Shown here piece after piece: positions 1 through 7,169 of a stretch of 64,000 nucleotides of DNA; positions within the stretch are counted from its first letter, which is position 1; each line of letters starts with the position of its first letter. Under the pieces are notes generated by a model that saw only the letters and a list, made by a program, of their open reading frames with translations, had not been told where the DNA came from and made no database searches. The stretch comes from F1-60-MAGs149 sp037133755 (GTDB lineage: Bacteria > Actinomycetota > Thermoleophilia > Gaiellales > F1-60-MAGs149): positions 27,937-91,936 of the forward strand of contig JBAXNN010000011.1 in the NCBI GenBank assembly GCA_037133755.1, in the 5' to 3' direction. The position numbers and the translations under genes were made by a program.

Positions 1-292
1 CCTGCGGCTGCCGCAGACCGGCTGGATGAACATCAAGCCGTCGCGCTTCGGCACGATCGCGCGCCTGCTCGAGGCGATTGAGCACTGCGAGCAGCACGGC
101 ATCCAGCTGTACGGCGGCGGCCAGTTCGAGCTCGCCGTCGGGCGGCGTCAGATTCAGGAGCTCGCGGCGCTGTTCTATCCCGACGGCCCCAACGACGTCG
201 CGCCAGGCGCGTACAACGCACTGACCGCCGAGCCCGGACTGCCGACCAGCCCGCTGAGCGGGTTTGGCCTCAGCGCCGGCTTCGGCGACTGA
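1..292 (+). CDS. Enolase-superfamily protein, C-terminal fragment
   Basis: The reading frame is open from the left edge of the window, so the start lies outside it. About 96 C-terminal residues are visible. They contain NIKPSRFGTIARLLEAIE, YGGGQFELAVGR and PNDVAPGAYN, which resemble the end of the barrel domain of mandelate-racemase or muconate-cycloisomerase-like enolase-superfamily enzymes. The conserved acidic and lysine catalytic residues would lie upstream and cannot be judged. The substrate cannot be assigned. The gene ends in TGA and converges on the small membrane gene after a 7-nt gap. Confidence 0.7.
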   Translation, partial: LRLPQTGWMNIKPSRFGTIARLLEAIEHCEQHGIQLYGGGQFELAVGRRQIQELAALFYPDGPNDVAPGAYNALTAEPGLPTSPLSGFGLSAGFGD

Positions 293-299
293 GCGCAGC

Positions 300-482
300 T
301 CAGACCAGCAGCGCAATCACCACGAAGCCCACGGCGAAGAGCACGGCAGCGCCGACCGCGATCGTCAGGAGCGGGAGGGAGGTCGCGATCAGAATCGCAC
401 CGGCAATCGCGCCGACGGCGAGGGCAAGCACCATGGCGATCTCGAAGAGCGCCTTGCGGTCCTGAGCGACCTCGGTGTCCAC
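300..482 (-). CDS. Small two-helix membrane protein
   Basis: This 60-residue protein starts with GTG at 482. A short polar N-terminus (MDTEVAQDRKALFEI) is followed by two hydrophobic segments at about residues 16-34 and 38-59 with little polar sequence between them. It begins 3 nt after the stop of the TatA-like gene and is therefore probably co-transcribed and perhaps translationally coupled. No family was recognised. A membrane partner of the TatA-like protein is an inference from the pairing only. The two membrane segments and the tight junction argue against a random frame. Confidence 0.6.
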   Translation of the reverse strand: MDTEVAQDRKALFEIAMVLALAVGAIAGAILIATSLPLLTIAVGAAVLFAVGFVVIALLV

Positions 483-485
483 GGC

Positions 486-1103
486 CTACGCCTGGTCGGC
501 GGGCGGTGCTGCGGGATCGGCGACCGGTGCCGCAGCGTCAGGTGCGGGCAGCGCGGCCTCTGCCGCAGCCTCGGGCGCGGGCTGGCCCTCGACGCCTTCC
601 TTGAACGCGTTCGCGGTGTCACCGAGCATGTCGACGCGCGCCTTCGCAGCGTCACCGGCGCTCTTCGCGGCCTTGCCGAGCGTCGACTGCGGCTCGTGCT
701 CATCGTTCGTGACGCCATCGCGAATGTCGCGAGCCGAATCGGTGACGGCGCGGGTGGCACGGCCGACAGCGGTCTGTGGCTCAGCACCACCGGCGGACGA
801 CTTCGCGTCGTCGGCCAGGCCGGCGACGCCATCGCGCGCCTCCTTGGCCGCCTCGAGCGCGCTGGTGCCGACGGCAGCCGCCTTCTCCTTGCCCGCGACC
901 GTCGCCTGGTAGATCGCCGAGTCGGTGTTCGCCTCTTCCGCCATGCTCGCCTGCAGCTCCTGCGCGGCGCCCTTGATCCCGGTACCGGTGTCCTTGACGC
1001 GATCAGCGCCCTTGCGGAACAACTTCTTGCTGCCACCGACGCCGAAGATCAGAAACCCGATCACGACGACGAGTGCGATATGCCACGGGGAAAGGCTGCC
1101 CAT
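486..1103 (-). CDS. TatA-like protein with long helical C-terminal tail
   Basis: The first 28 residues (MGSLSPWHIALVVVIGFLIFG, then GSKKLFRKG) match the TatA/Hcf106 pattern: a short N-terminus, one membrane helix, a hinge Gly and a basic amphipathic helix. Ordinary TatA is 60-100 residues, whereas this one has 205. The extra part is Ala/Asp/Lys-rich with repeated segments such as AAKEARDGVAGLADDAKS and looks like an amphipathic or LEA-like helix, ending in an acidic Pro/Ala tail. No tatC is nearby. It could be a twin-arginine pore subunit or a TatA-derived membrane protein with another job. A TAGGAT box at 1110-1115 lies 6 nt before the ATG, suggesting a leaderless transcript. Confidence 0.7.
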   Translation of the reverse strand: MGSLSPWHIALVVVIGFLIFGVGGSKKLFRKGADRVKDTGTGIKGAAQELQASMAEEANTDSAIYQATVAGKEKAAAVGTSALEAAKEARDGVAGLADDAKSSAGGAEPQTAVGRATRAVTDSARDIRDGVTNDEHEPQSTLGKAAKSAGDAAKARVDMLGDTANAFKEGVEGQPAPEAAAEAALPAPDAAAPVADPAAPPADQA

Positions 1104-1206
1104 GCGCGCATCCTAGCGGTGACGGTGGCGGTCGTGATGCCCGACCCGCGTGCGGCGTGATCGAGCGTCCCATCGCTGACCTTTCACCCCGATTCTCCTA
1201 CGCCTG

Positions 1207-1220
1207 ATAATCATGATTAT
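1207..1220. promoter_or_regulatory. 14-bp AT-rich palindrome between divergent genes
   Basis: ATAATCATGATTAT is a perfect palindrome in an otherwise GC-rich intergenic region of 217 bp between the TatA-like gene (minus) and the Lpd-like gene (plus). It resembles operator half-sites of Fur-type or small HTH regulators, but no regulator gene is adjacent. The distance to the two putative -10 boxes is about 90 bp on each side. Confidence 0.4.
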
Positions 1221-1320
1221 GAGAAGTTACTGAGGGTGCTGCGGGTGCGCGCTGCACCGCGCTCGGTACCCAGGCGGTGAAACGCCCGTTCACGGCGCCC
1301 GGGCACGGTACGCTTTGGGC

Positions 1321-2745
1321 ATGCGCTTCGTGATCCTTGGTGGTGGTCCCTCTGGCTACGCCGCCGCCTCTGCCGCCGCAGCCCTTGGCGCCGAGGTCAC
1401 GCTGATCGAGAACAACGGTCTTGGCGGGTCCTGCACCCTCACCGACGCGATTCCGTCCAAGACCCTGCTGTCCACGGCCACGGTGCTTGCGAGCATTGAT
1501 CGCGCTGACCAGTGCGGCGTCGAGTTCGAACACGGCAAACCGCACGTCGACATGCTCCGCACGGTCGCGCACGCCCGTTGGGTCGCCACGCACCAGTCGC
1601 GCGGTATTCGTGATCGACTCGAAGAGACCACCGTCAAGGTGATCCACGGACATGGCACGATCGTCGAGCCTGGATTGGTTCGTGTCGACTGCGACGGCTA
1701 TGCCACCGACGTGCCCTACGACAGCCTCCTGATCTCCACCGGCGCGAGCCCGTGGCTCCCAGACTTCGCCGAGATTGACCACCACCGCGTGTTTACCACG
1801 CGCGAGGTACTCGATCAGCGCGAAGCGCCTGAGCACCTGATCGTCGTCGGCGCCGGCCCCACTGGGTGCGAGTTTGCGGAGTTCTTTGCGTCCTCCGGCA
1901 GCAAGATTACGTTGCTCTCGGCCCGGTCCCAGATCCTCCCGAACGAGGATGAGGACGTCGCGGAGATCATTCAGGAAGGTTTCCTGTCGCGCGGCATGGA
2001 AATCCAGATGTCCGCGCGCATCACGCACATCGATCTCGACGACGATCATGTCACCGTCAAGGCCGAGGACGGTCGCTTCTTCCGCGGTAGCCACGCCATC
2101 GTCTGCATGGGCCAGCGTGCCAACACGGCAGGACTCGGGCTGGACGTGGTCGGCGTCGATCTCGACGAACGCGGTGCAATCGTGATCGATGACGACATGC
2201 GCACGACGGCGCCCAACGTCTACGCTGCCGGAGACGTCGCCGGCGGCAAGATGCTCGCCTCAACCGGCGCCATGCAAGGGCGACACGCCGCACTCCACGC
2301 GTTCGGCGCCACGGAGGGCGCGCTCAGCCTCACCAACGTGGCCTGGACGGTCTTCACCCGACCTGAGGTGGCGAGCGTCGGCCTTTCCTTCATGAACGCC
2401 GCACGTATCGGTCGCGAAGTGGACGTCACCAAGCACTATCTCAACGCCAATCCGCGCGGTGTCATCTCCGGCTGGAATGTCGGCATGATCAAGCTGATCA
2501 CAGACCCCGAGACGGGCGTACTGCTCGGCGGGTCGATCGTCGGGTATCGGGCGTGCGAGATGATCGCGACGATTGCGCTCGCCGTGAACGAAGGTCTGAC
2601 CGTCGAGTCGTTGGCGAACACGGGGGTCGTCACGCCGTCGATGTCGGAGTCGCTGCAACGCGCCGCGGAACGCGCGATGAACCGACGCATGGCACGGTCT
2701 GGTACCGGCGTCGCGGTTCCGAAGACGCAGCCGCTCGGCGCCTAA
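1321..2745 (+). CDS. Lpd-like pyridine nucleotide-disulfide oxidoreductase without the redox disulfide
   Basis: This 474-residue flavoprotein has the FAD motif GGGPSGYAAA at the N-terminus, a second Rossmann motif VVGAGPTGCEFAEFF, the YAAGDVAGG FAD motif and the dimerisation domain. It is the size of dihydrolipoamide dehydrogenase. In the active site the first Cys is present (Cys38, GGSCTLTDAIPSK) but the second is Ala43. At the C-terminus the catalytic His is replaced by Thr438 (VVTPSMSES), while Glu443 remains. It therefore cannot do classical lipoamide chemistry and may be an NAD(P)H-quinone reductase, as proposed for mycobacterial LpdA-type proteins. ATG 1321 is preferred over TTG 1315. 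TACGCT at 1309-1314 lies 6 nt upstream, suggesting a leaderless mRNA. Confidence 0.85.
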   Translation: MRFVILGGGPSGYAAASAAAALGAEVTLIENNGLGGSCTLTDAIPSKTLLSTATVLASIDRADQCGVEFEHGKPHVDMLRTVAHARWVATHQSRGIRDRLEETTVKVIHGHGTIVEPGLVRVDCDGYATDVPYDSLLISTGASPWLPDFAEIDHHRVFTTREVLDQREAPEHLIVVGAGPTGCEFAEFFASSGSKITLLSARSQILPNEDEDVAEIIQEGFLSRGMEIQMSARITHIDLDDDHVTVKAEDGRFFRGSHAIVCMGQRANTAGLGLDVVGVDLDERGAIVIDDDMRTTAPNVYAAGDVAGGKMLASTGAMQGRHAALHAFGATEGALSLTNVAWTVFTRPEVASVGLSFMNAARIGREVDVTKHYLNANPRGVISGWNVGMIKLITDPETGVLLGGSIVGYRACEMIATIALAVNEGLTVESLANTGVVTPSMSESLQRAAERAMNRRMARSGTGVAVPKTQPLGA

Positions 2746-4607
2746 CCCGTCGTCGTTGCCGCGGGATCCGCGGTCGTCGTGGTGTCGGCCGGCGCAGCGC
2801 CGCCTCCCCCACCTCCCGGTACGCGCGGGCCCATCAGGATCACGGCGTTCTCCGGGAAGTAGCGCCAGTGCCACGTCTCCTTCGACAGCAGCTTGCCGTC
2901 CTTGAAGACCTTGCGGCCGTACTTGATGTGGAAGCCATCGGATCCCTTGGACTGCTGCACCTTGACCTCGCCCGGCGGCAGCGACGGATCCTTGACGCGG
3001 ATCGTCTTTGCCTTCGAGTACGAGTAGGGCTTCCCCATCCACGACGTGACCTTGCGGCCGAGCGGATTGGAGAGCATCTTGACCGTGATCCCCGAGTCAT
3101 CCGTGTGCGTGAGGATCACGATCGGCGCGTCCCAGTTGTTTTCGAAGATCAGCTCGGGGCCACCCCATGACACCGTCGCCTCGCGGCCGGTTGGGTAGCG
3201 TGAGATCCAGAACGAGTGCGGCGTGTGGTCGATCAGTTTGAGACCCGAGAAGAACGCGGCGTTGTAGGTCGTCGTTGCGATCTGCGAGACGCCGCCGCCG
3301 ACCGAATCCTTGAGGACGTTGCCCTCACCGATCATCGGCGCCGTCACGAAGCCCCGCGCCTCAGTGCGCTCCCCGATTGCCTTGTTGAGCGAGAAGGTCG
3401 CGTGGGCCGGCAGGATGTACTGATCGAGGATCTCTGCGCCCCGCTTGATGTTGCTGACGCGCGCGCCGCCGCTGTACGGCGTGAAGAATTCCCCGACGAC
3501 CTCGGTGACGCCCATCTTCTGCGCCTTCTCGGAGGTCAGCGCCGGGCGCCGGACACCGATCGTGATCGGCGTGATGCGCTGGGCGGGGTCCTTCTGCCAG
3601 GCAGCCACAAGGGCGTCGACATCCACTCCGCGACCATCGGTGCTGCCGATGATGCGGGCCTTGCCCGCGGCGTTGGTGGTGAACGTCGCGTTCTTCGGGG
3701 CCTTCTCGCGCTTGTGGAAGACCCCACTGAAGTAGTTGCGCAGCGTGCCCCGCGAGACGTCGAAACTGATCTCGCCATTCCCCGTGGTGAACTGGACGGC
3801 CTTCAGAGCAACCGAACGCGGCACACGACGCGGATCGCTATTGAGCGTGACGATGTGCGGCGACTTGACGAACGTCCGCGCGACGACGGCGGCCTGCTCG
3901 GCCTCGTCCGTGGTAACCGCCGGATGCGTCACGACAATCGGCACCGTGATCGTGGGCCCGGCCGTGCCGATCGAGCGGAAGGCCTTCTGGAGCTCGCCGA
4001 CGCTGGCGCGCTTGCCGTCGACCGCGCGCTTGACCGGAAAACTGCCCTTGGCATCCTTGATGACCGATGCGTTGCGCGGCGCGACCGTGGTCGCCTGACG
4101 CAACGGCAGCAGTGCCTGCGACAGCTCGCGCGGGTTGTAGAGGTACGTCAACGGGATGTCGCGCACGCTACCGAGCCCCAGCCGTCCTTGCAGCCTCTCG
4201 AGGAACGTCGAATCGTCCTGCGCAGCCTTGACCGCCACCTGCGCGTTCGGGCGCAGATTGATGGCAGCGGGATCGATGCCGAAGCGATTTCCCCCCGACA
4301 CGAGCTCGACACCGCGATCCACGAGCTCTGCACCGTGGACGCGCACCTTGGCCTTGGCTTCGGCTGCCGTCAGGTCTCCCACGTCGACGCCGTCGATCGT
4401 GGTGCCGATGGGGATCGTGCCGCCCGTGTCTCGCCCGAGGTACAGCGCTCCTCCGACCACGACGCCAAGCAGCACGAGCACGACGAGCACGATCACCAAC
4501 GGAAAGCGACGCCGCCGTTTCCGCGGCGCCGACCGCTTTGCACCGAGGCTGTCCTCGACGGGTTCCTCGAAGCGGTAGACCCGCATCCGCTCAGGGGGAG
4601 TGCTCAC
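2742..4607 (-). CDS. VanW-family peptidoglycan-associated membrane protein
   Basis: A basic cytoplasmic N-terminus is followed by one membrane helix at about residues 35-57. Two repeats resembling the YoaR-type putative peptidoglycan-binding domain follow (one begins GTTIDGVDVGDLTAAEAKAKV). A VanW domain occupies about residues 380-530, with EFFTPYSGGARVSNI, FSLNKAIGERT and VGGGVSQIATTTYNAAF. A G5-like region and a Gly/Thr-rich tail end the protein. VanW proteins occur in glycopeptide-resistance loci and widely in Gram-positives, but their activity is not well defined. GTG at 4607 is supported by a TAGACT box (4615-4620) 7 nt upstream. The stop TAG interlocks with the TAA of the convergent Lpd-like gene. 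Confidence 0.88.
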   Translation of the reverse strand: MSTPPERMRVYRFEEPVEDSLGAKRSAPRKRRRRFPLVIVLVVLVLLGVVVGGALYLGRDTGGTIPIGTTIDGVDVGDLTAAEAKAKVRVHGAELVDRGVELVSGGNRFGIDPAAINLRPNAQVAVKAAQDDSTFLERLQGRLGLGSVRDIPLTYLYNPRELSQALLPLRQATTVAPRNASVIKDAKGSFPVKRAVDGKRASVGELQKAFRSIGTAGPTITVPIVVTHPAVTTDEAEQAAVVARTFVKSPHIVTLNSDPRRVPRSVALKAVQFTTGNGEISFDVSRGTLRNYFSGVFHKREKAPKNATFTTNAAGKARIIGSTDGRGVDVDALVAAWQKDPAQRITPITIGVRRPALTSEKAQKMGVTEVVGEFFTPYSGGARVSNIKRGAEILDQYILPAHATFSLNKAIGERTEARGFVTAPMIGEGNVLKDSVGGGVSQIATTTYNAAFFSGLKLIDHTPHSFWISRYPTGREATVSWGGPELIFENNWDAPIVILTHTDDSGITVKMLSNPLGRKVTSWMGKPYSYSKAKTIRVKDPSLPPGEVKVQQSKGSDGFHIKYGRKVFKDGKLLSKETWHWRYFPENAVILMGPRVPGGGGGGAAPADTTTTADPAATTTG

Positions 4608-4674
4608 AGGTCGCAGTCTACGTCCCGCTGTCGCGGCACAGTCGCGCTCGGCTGATCCCCCACCCCCGCGGTAC

Positions 4675-5631
4675 CTAGGCGCTAAGCGCCAGGTACTCGC
4701 GGAGCTCGGGGTTCGCCTTGGCGAGCGCGCTCAGGGCACGGCCCTCGACCTGGCGTACGCGCTCCCGCGTGCAGCCCAGCTCGGAGCTGACCTGATCGAG
4801 CGTGCGGGTGCCATTACCGTCGAGGCCGTAGCGGAGCTCGACGACCTGGCGCTCCTGCTCGTGCAGCTGATCAAGCGCGTGCTGGAGATCGGTCGTGAAG
4901 CTGCCGCCGGTGACGGCCTCATCGGGGCGCACCGCATTCGGATCCTCGACGAGGTCTGCGATATCCGAGTCACCGTCGCCGACGCTGACGTCGAGCGACA
5001 CCGGGTCCTCGACGATGTCGAGCAACGCCGTCACCTTCTTGAGGCCGAGACCCGTCGCCGCGGCGAGCTCCTCCGGCGTGGCGGGACGATCGAGCTCCTG
5101 ACGGAGGCGACGCTCGGCCTTGCGGACGCGCTTGAGGTTATCGACGACGTGGACAGGAAGGCGAATCGTGCGGCCCTGGTCGGCGATCGCACGGCTGATG
5201 GCCTGCTTGATCCACCACGTGGCGTACGTCGACAGCTTGAAGCCCTTCGTGTGATCGAACTTCTCGACGGCGCGCATGAGGCCGACGTTGCCCTCCTGGA
5301 TCAGGTCGAGCAGCGGCACACCCGAGGCGGCGCTGTACGGGCGGGCGATCGACATCACGAGACGCAGGTTGCGCTCGACGAGCTCCTGCTTGGCACGCAT
5401 GTCGCCGGCGTCCTTGCGACGGGCGAGCGCGGCCTCCTCACCGGCCGTCAGCAGACGACCATCGCCAATCTGGCGGACGTAGGTGAAGAGCAGATCGACC
5501 TCGGGCGTCTCATCGAACGAGTCGTCGATCTTCTCGACGGCTGCCGGCGCGTCGAAGACGGCGTCGGGCTCGACGAGCGTGAGCTTGCGTGTGGGGCGGG
5601 TGACGGTCTTGGGCTCTGCTGTGGCAGTCAT
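4675..5631 (-). CDS. RNA polymerase sigma factor, sigma-70 group 1/2
   Basis: With ATG 5631 the protein has 318 residues. Region 1.2 (DLLFTYVRQIGDG) is followed by region 2 (NLRLVMSIARPY, DLIQEGNVGLMRAVEKFD, STYATWWIKQAISRAI), region 3 (DNLKRVRKAERRL) and region 4 (LRYGLDGNGTRTLDQVSSELG, TRERVRQVEGRALSAL). This is a full housekeeping-type sigma factor without a long acidic region 1.1, so it may be the primary sigma or a SigB/HrdB-like group 2 paralogue. The open frame extends upstream to 6081 but overlaps the LysM gene, so the internal ATG is preferred. No Shine-Dalgarno is seen; the 155-bp upstream gap holds several dyads. Confidence 0.9.
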   Translation of the reverse strand: MTATAEPKTVTRPTRKLTLVEPDAVFDAPAAVEKIDDSFDETPEVDLLFTYVRQIGDGRLLTAGEEAALARRKDAGDMRAKQELVERNLRLVMSIARPYSAASGVPLLDLIQEGNVGLMRAVEKFDHTKGFKLSTYATWWIKQAISRAIADQGRTIRLPVHVVDNLKRVRKAERRLRQELDRPATPEELAAATGLGLKKVTALLDIVEDPVSLDVSVGDGDSDIADLVEDPNAVRPDEAVTGGSFTTDLQHALDQLHEQERQVVELRYGLDGNGTRTLDQVSSELGCTRERVRQVEGRALSALAKANPELREYLALSA

Positions 5632-5640
5632 GATGCTTGG

Positions 5641-5687
5641 AGGATTCCCTGCCCCCGCCGCTACCGCTACCCCTCGTCGGGAATCCT
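5641..5687 (-). promoter_or_regulatory. Inverted repeat just upstream of the sigma gene start
   Basis: AGGATTCCC at 5641-5649 and GGGAATCCT at 5679-5687 form a perfect 9-bp inverted repeat with a 29-nt GC-rich spacer, starting 10 nt before the sigma factor start codon. In RNA it would form a hairpin close to the ribosome entry site; in DNA it could be a two-site operator. No -35/-10 pair could be placed with confidence nearby. Confidence 0.4.
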
Positions 5688-5716
5688 GCCGGAGTCCTAA
5701 CGAATTGCCCATATTC

Positions 5717-5754
5717 GTTGGCGCAAACGTTGACGGCGTGAACACAACGCCAAC
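5717..5754 (-). promoter_or_regulatory. Second dyad upstream of the sigma gene
   Basis: GTTGGCG at 5717-5723 and CGCCAAC at 5748-5754 are a perfect 7-bp inverted repeat. It overlaps a shorter CGAAT-N7-ATTCG dyad at 5701-5717. Together with the 5641-5687 repeat, the sigma promoter region carries three dyads in 115 bp, suggesting a regulated promoter. Confidence 0.3.
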
Positions 5755-5786
5755 ATTCGTGCGAGCCCGCTGCACACCCACGTTCC

Positions 5787-6056
5787 TCAGGAAGCGGGCA
5801 GCAGCAGCGTCTGTCCGGCCTGAATCGTGGAGCTCGAAAGATGATTCAGCTCCTCGATCCTCCCCACCATGTCGCGCGGATCGCCGGCGCTGGTGTGCTC
5901 GGCGATGTTCCACAGCGAGTCGCCCGGTTGGACGATGTAGGTCTGCGGCTCCTGGCCGCCTTGGCTGTCTGGGGCAGCTCGGAGGCCGACGACCAGGACG
6001 AGGGACAGAATGGCGAGCAGCAGGCCCACCGAGCGGAGTATTCGGATGTCGAACAT
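5787..6056 (-). CDS. yneA-like: SOS-controlled TM+LysM protein, YneA-like cell-division inhibitor candidate
   Basis: This 89-residue protein has one membrane helix at about residues 7-25 and a single LysM domain at about 39-87 (YIVQPGDSLWNIAEHTS, TIQAGQTLLLP). That is the architecture of Bacillus YneA and of mycobacterial Rv2719c/ChiZ, SOS-induced proteins that delay division and usually sit beside lexA. No lexA is here, but the ATG at 6056 lies inside a perfect LexA box and a second box fills the promoter spacer. The function as an SOS division inhibitor is inferred from architecture plus operator; no division assay is implied. Confidence 0.8.
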   Translation of the reverse strand: MFDIRILRSVGLLLAILSLVLVVGLRAAPDSQGGQEPQTYIVQPGDSLWNIAEHTSAGDPRDMVGRIEELNHLSSSTIQAGQTLLLPAS

Positions 6057-6063
6057 ATGTTCG
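6050..6063. promoter_or_regulatory. LexA (SOS) box overlapping the start codon
   Basis: CGAACATATGTTCG is a perfect palindrome matching the Gram-positive/actinobacterial LexA consensus (GAAC-N4-GTTC). The ATG of the LysM gene is the ATG in its centre on the minus strand. Bound repressor would cover the transcription start and the initiation codon. Confidence 0.88.
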
Positions 6064-6065
6064 GT

Positions 6066-6094
6066 ACGTTAGACCGAACACGTGTTCGCGTCAA
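6066..6094 (-). promoter_or_regulatory. Promoter of the LysM gene
   Basis: On the minus strand TTGACG (6094-6089) and TAACGT (6071-6066) are separated by exactly 17 bp. The expected start of transcription falls only a few nucleotides before the ATG at 6056, so the mRNA should be leaderless or nearly so. A LexA box fills most of the spacer. Confidence 0.75.
6075..6088. promoter_or_regulatory. LexA (SOS) box in the -35/-10 spacer
   Basis: CGAACACGTGTTCG is a second perfect LexA palindrome, 25 bp centre to centre from the first. It lies entirely between the -35 and -10 elements of the LysM gene promoter. Two perfect boxes predict tight repression in the absence of DNA damage. Confidence 0.88.
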
Positions 6095-6116
6095 GCGAAT
6101 CGGCGTAACGATTACG

Positions 6117-7169
6117 TCACAACGCGTCGACCGCGTCTAACACAGCGTCGAGCACACGGTCGGGGCCATGACGCACGACGTCGTCGGCGACGAGCCCCGT
6201 CTCGGCCTCTGCGTCCGCAATGGCCTGCTGGGCGGCCGCATCGTCGAGGTGCTTCGTGTTGAGCGCAATCGCCGCCACCTTGGCCGGACGCACCGCGCTG
6301 GCCGACAACTCGTACAACGCGATCACGTCCTTGAGCGGCGGGATCGGGCGAGACGGGTAATCGTCGTTGTGGGTCTGACCGGCCAGGTGCTGAAGCACCA
6401 GGACGTCCGGCTGCGACCCGTGGAGCAACCCCTGCGTGACGGCGCTGTAGCCCGGGTGCAGGAGCGAGCCCTGTCCCTCGAGGAAGAGCAGATCGCCGCG
6501 CTCGCCACCCTGATCGATCAGCGACTCGGCGGCGCCGTTGACGTAGTCGGAGATGACGTGGTCGACGGCGATCCCCCACCCCGTGATCGCGATCCCCGTC
6601 TGGCCGGTTGCGACGAAGACGCCCTTGCGACCGCGCGCACGCGCGCCCTCTGTCAACTCGAGGGCCGTCGACATCTTGCCGATCGCGCAGTCCGTACCAA
6701 CGGTGTGCACCACGCGAACATCATGCTTGCGGGAAAGGTCGAAACGCGGAATCGTCAGGCCCTTCGGCGACGTGCGCAGATCGCGCAGCTGCACGCCATG
6801 TTCGGCGGCGGCAGCCACCAGCGCAGGATCATCGTTAAGCAGCGTGTGGAGGCCAGCCTCGACGTCCATGCCGAGCTCCATGGCGCGCAGCAGCTGCGCC
6901 TTCCAGGCGTCGGTTAGCTTTCCGCCTGCCGGCGCCACGCCGATCAGGGCGCAGGTGGCGCCAAGCGCATGGGCAGCGTCGACGTCGGCGACGATCGGCA
7001 CATCGCGACGCGCGAACGGCACCACCGCAGCACTCGTGTTGCCCGCCTGCGTGCTGTCGACGACGCAGACGACATCGCGATCCGTGCCGAAGCGCAACAC
7101 ACCGTGCCCCGTCTTGGCGTCGGACTCTGCCCAGAGGCCCTCGGCCAGAATTGCCAGCTGCTCGCTCAT
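6117..7169 (-). CDS. dgcN: DUF1611 family protein, DgcN-like
   Basis: This 350-residue protein has a Walker-A-like motif VGTDCAIGKMST in the middle and FLEGQGSLLHPGYS further on, as in DUF1611 proteins. Members next to dipeptide-epimerase-like genes have been described as DgcN, which acts with DgcA in converting D-glutamate to L-glutamate through N-acetylated intermediates. Here the upstream gene is exactly such an epimerase and overlaps by ATGA, so translational coupling and a shared pathway are likely. The acetyltransferase role is taken from the family; the sequence alone shows a P-loop protein. The LysM gene begins 60 bp downstream with its own SOS promoter. Confidence 0.78.
   Translation of the reverse strand: MSEQLAILAEGLWAESDAKTGHGVLRFGTDRDVVCVVDSTQAGNTSAAVVPFARRDVPIVADVDAAHALGATCALIGVAPAGGKLTDAWKAQLLRAMELGMDVEAGLHTLLNDDPALVAAAAEHGVQLRDLRTSPKGLTIPRFDLSRKHDVRVVHTVGTDCAIGKMSTALELTEGARARGRKGVFVATGQTGIAITGWGIAVDHVISDYVNGAAESLIDQGGERGDLLFLEGQGSLLHPGYSAVTQGLLHGSQPDVLVLQHLAGQTHNDDYPSRPIPPLKDVIALYELSASAVRPAKVAAIALNTKHLDDAAAQQAIADAEAETGLVADDVVRHGPDRVLDAVLDAVDAL

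Noticed and set aside
264..1160. 298-codon plus-strand frame opposite the TatA-like gene
   Set aside because: Arg/Gly-rich composition without motifs; the minus strand has a clear TatA signature and membrane helix.
3216..4655. 479-codon plus-strand frame opposite the VanW gene
   Set aside because: No recognisable motifs and very Arg/Asp-rich; the opposite strand encodes a complete VanW domain.
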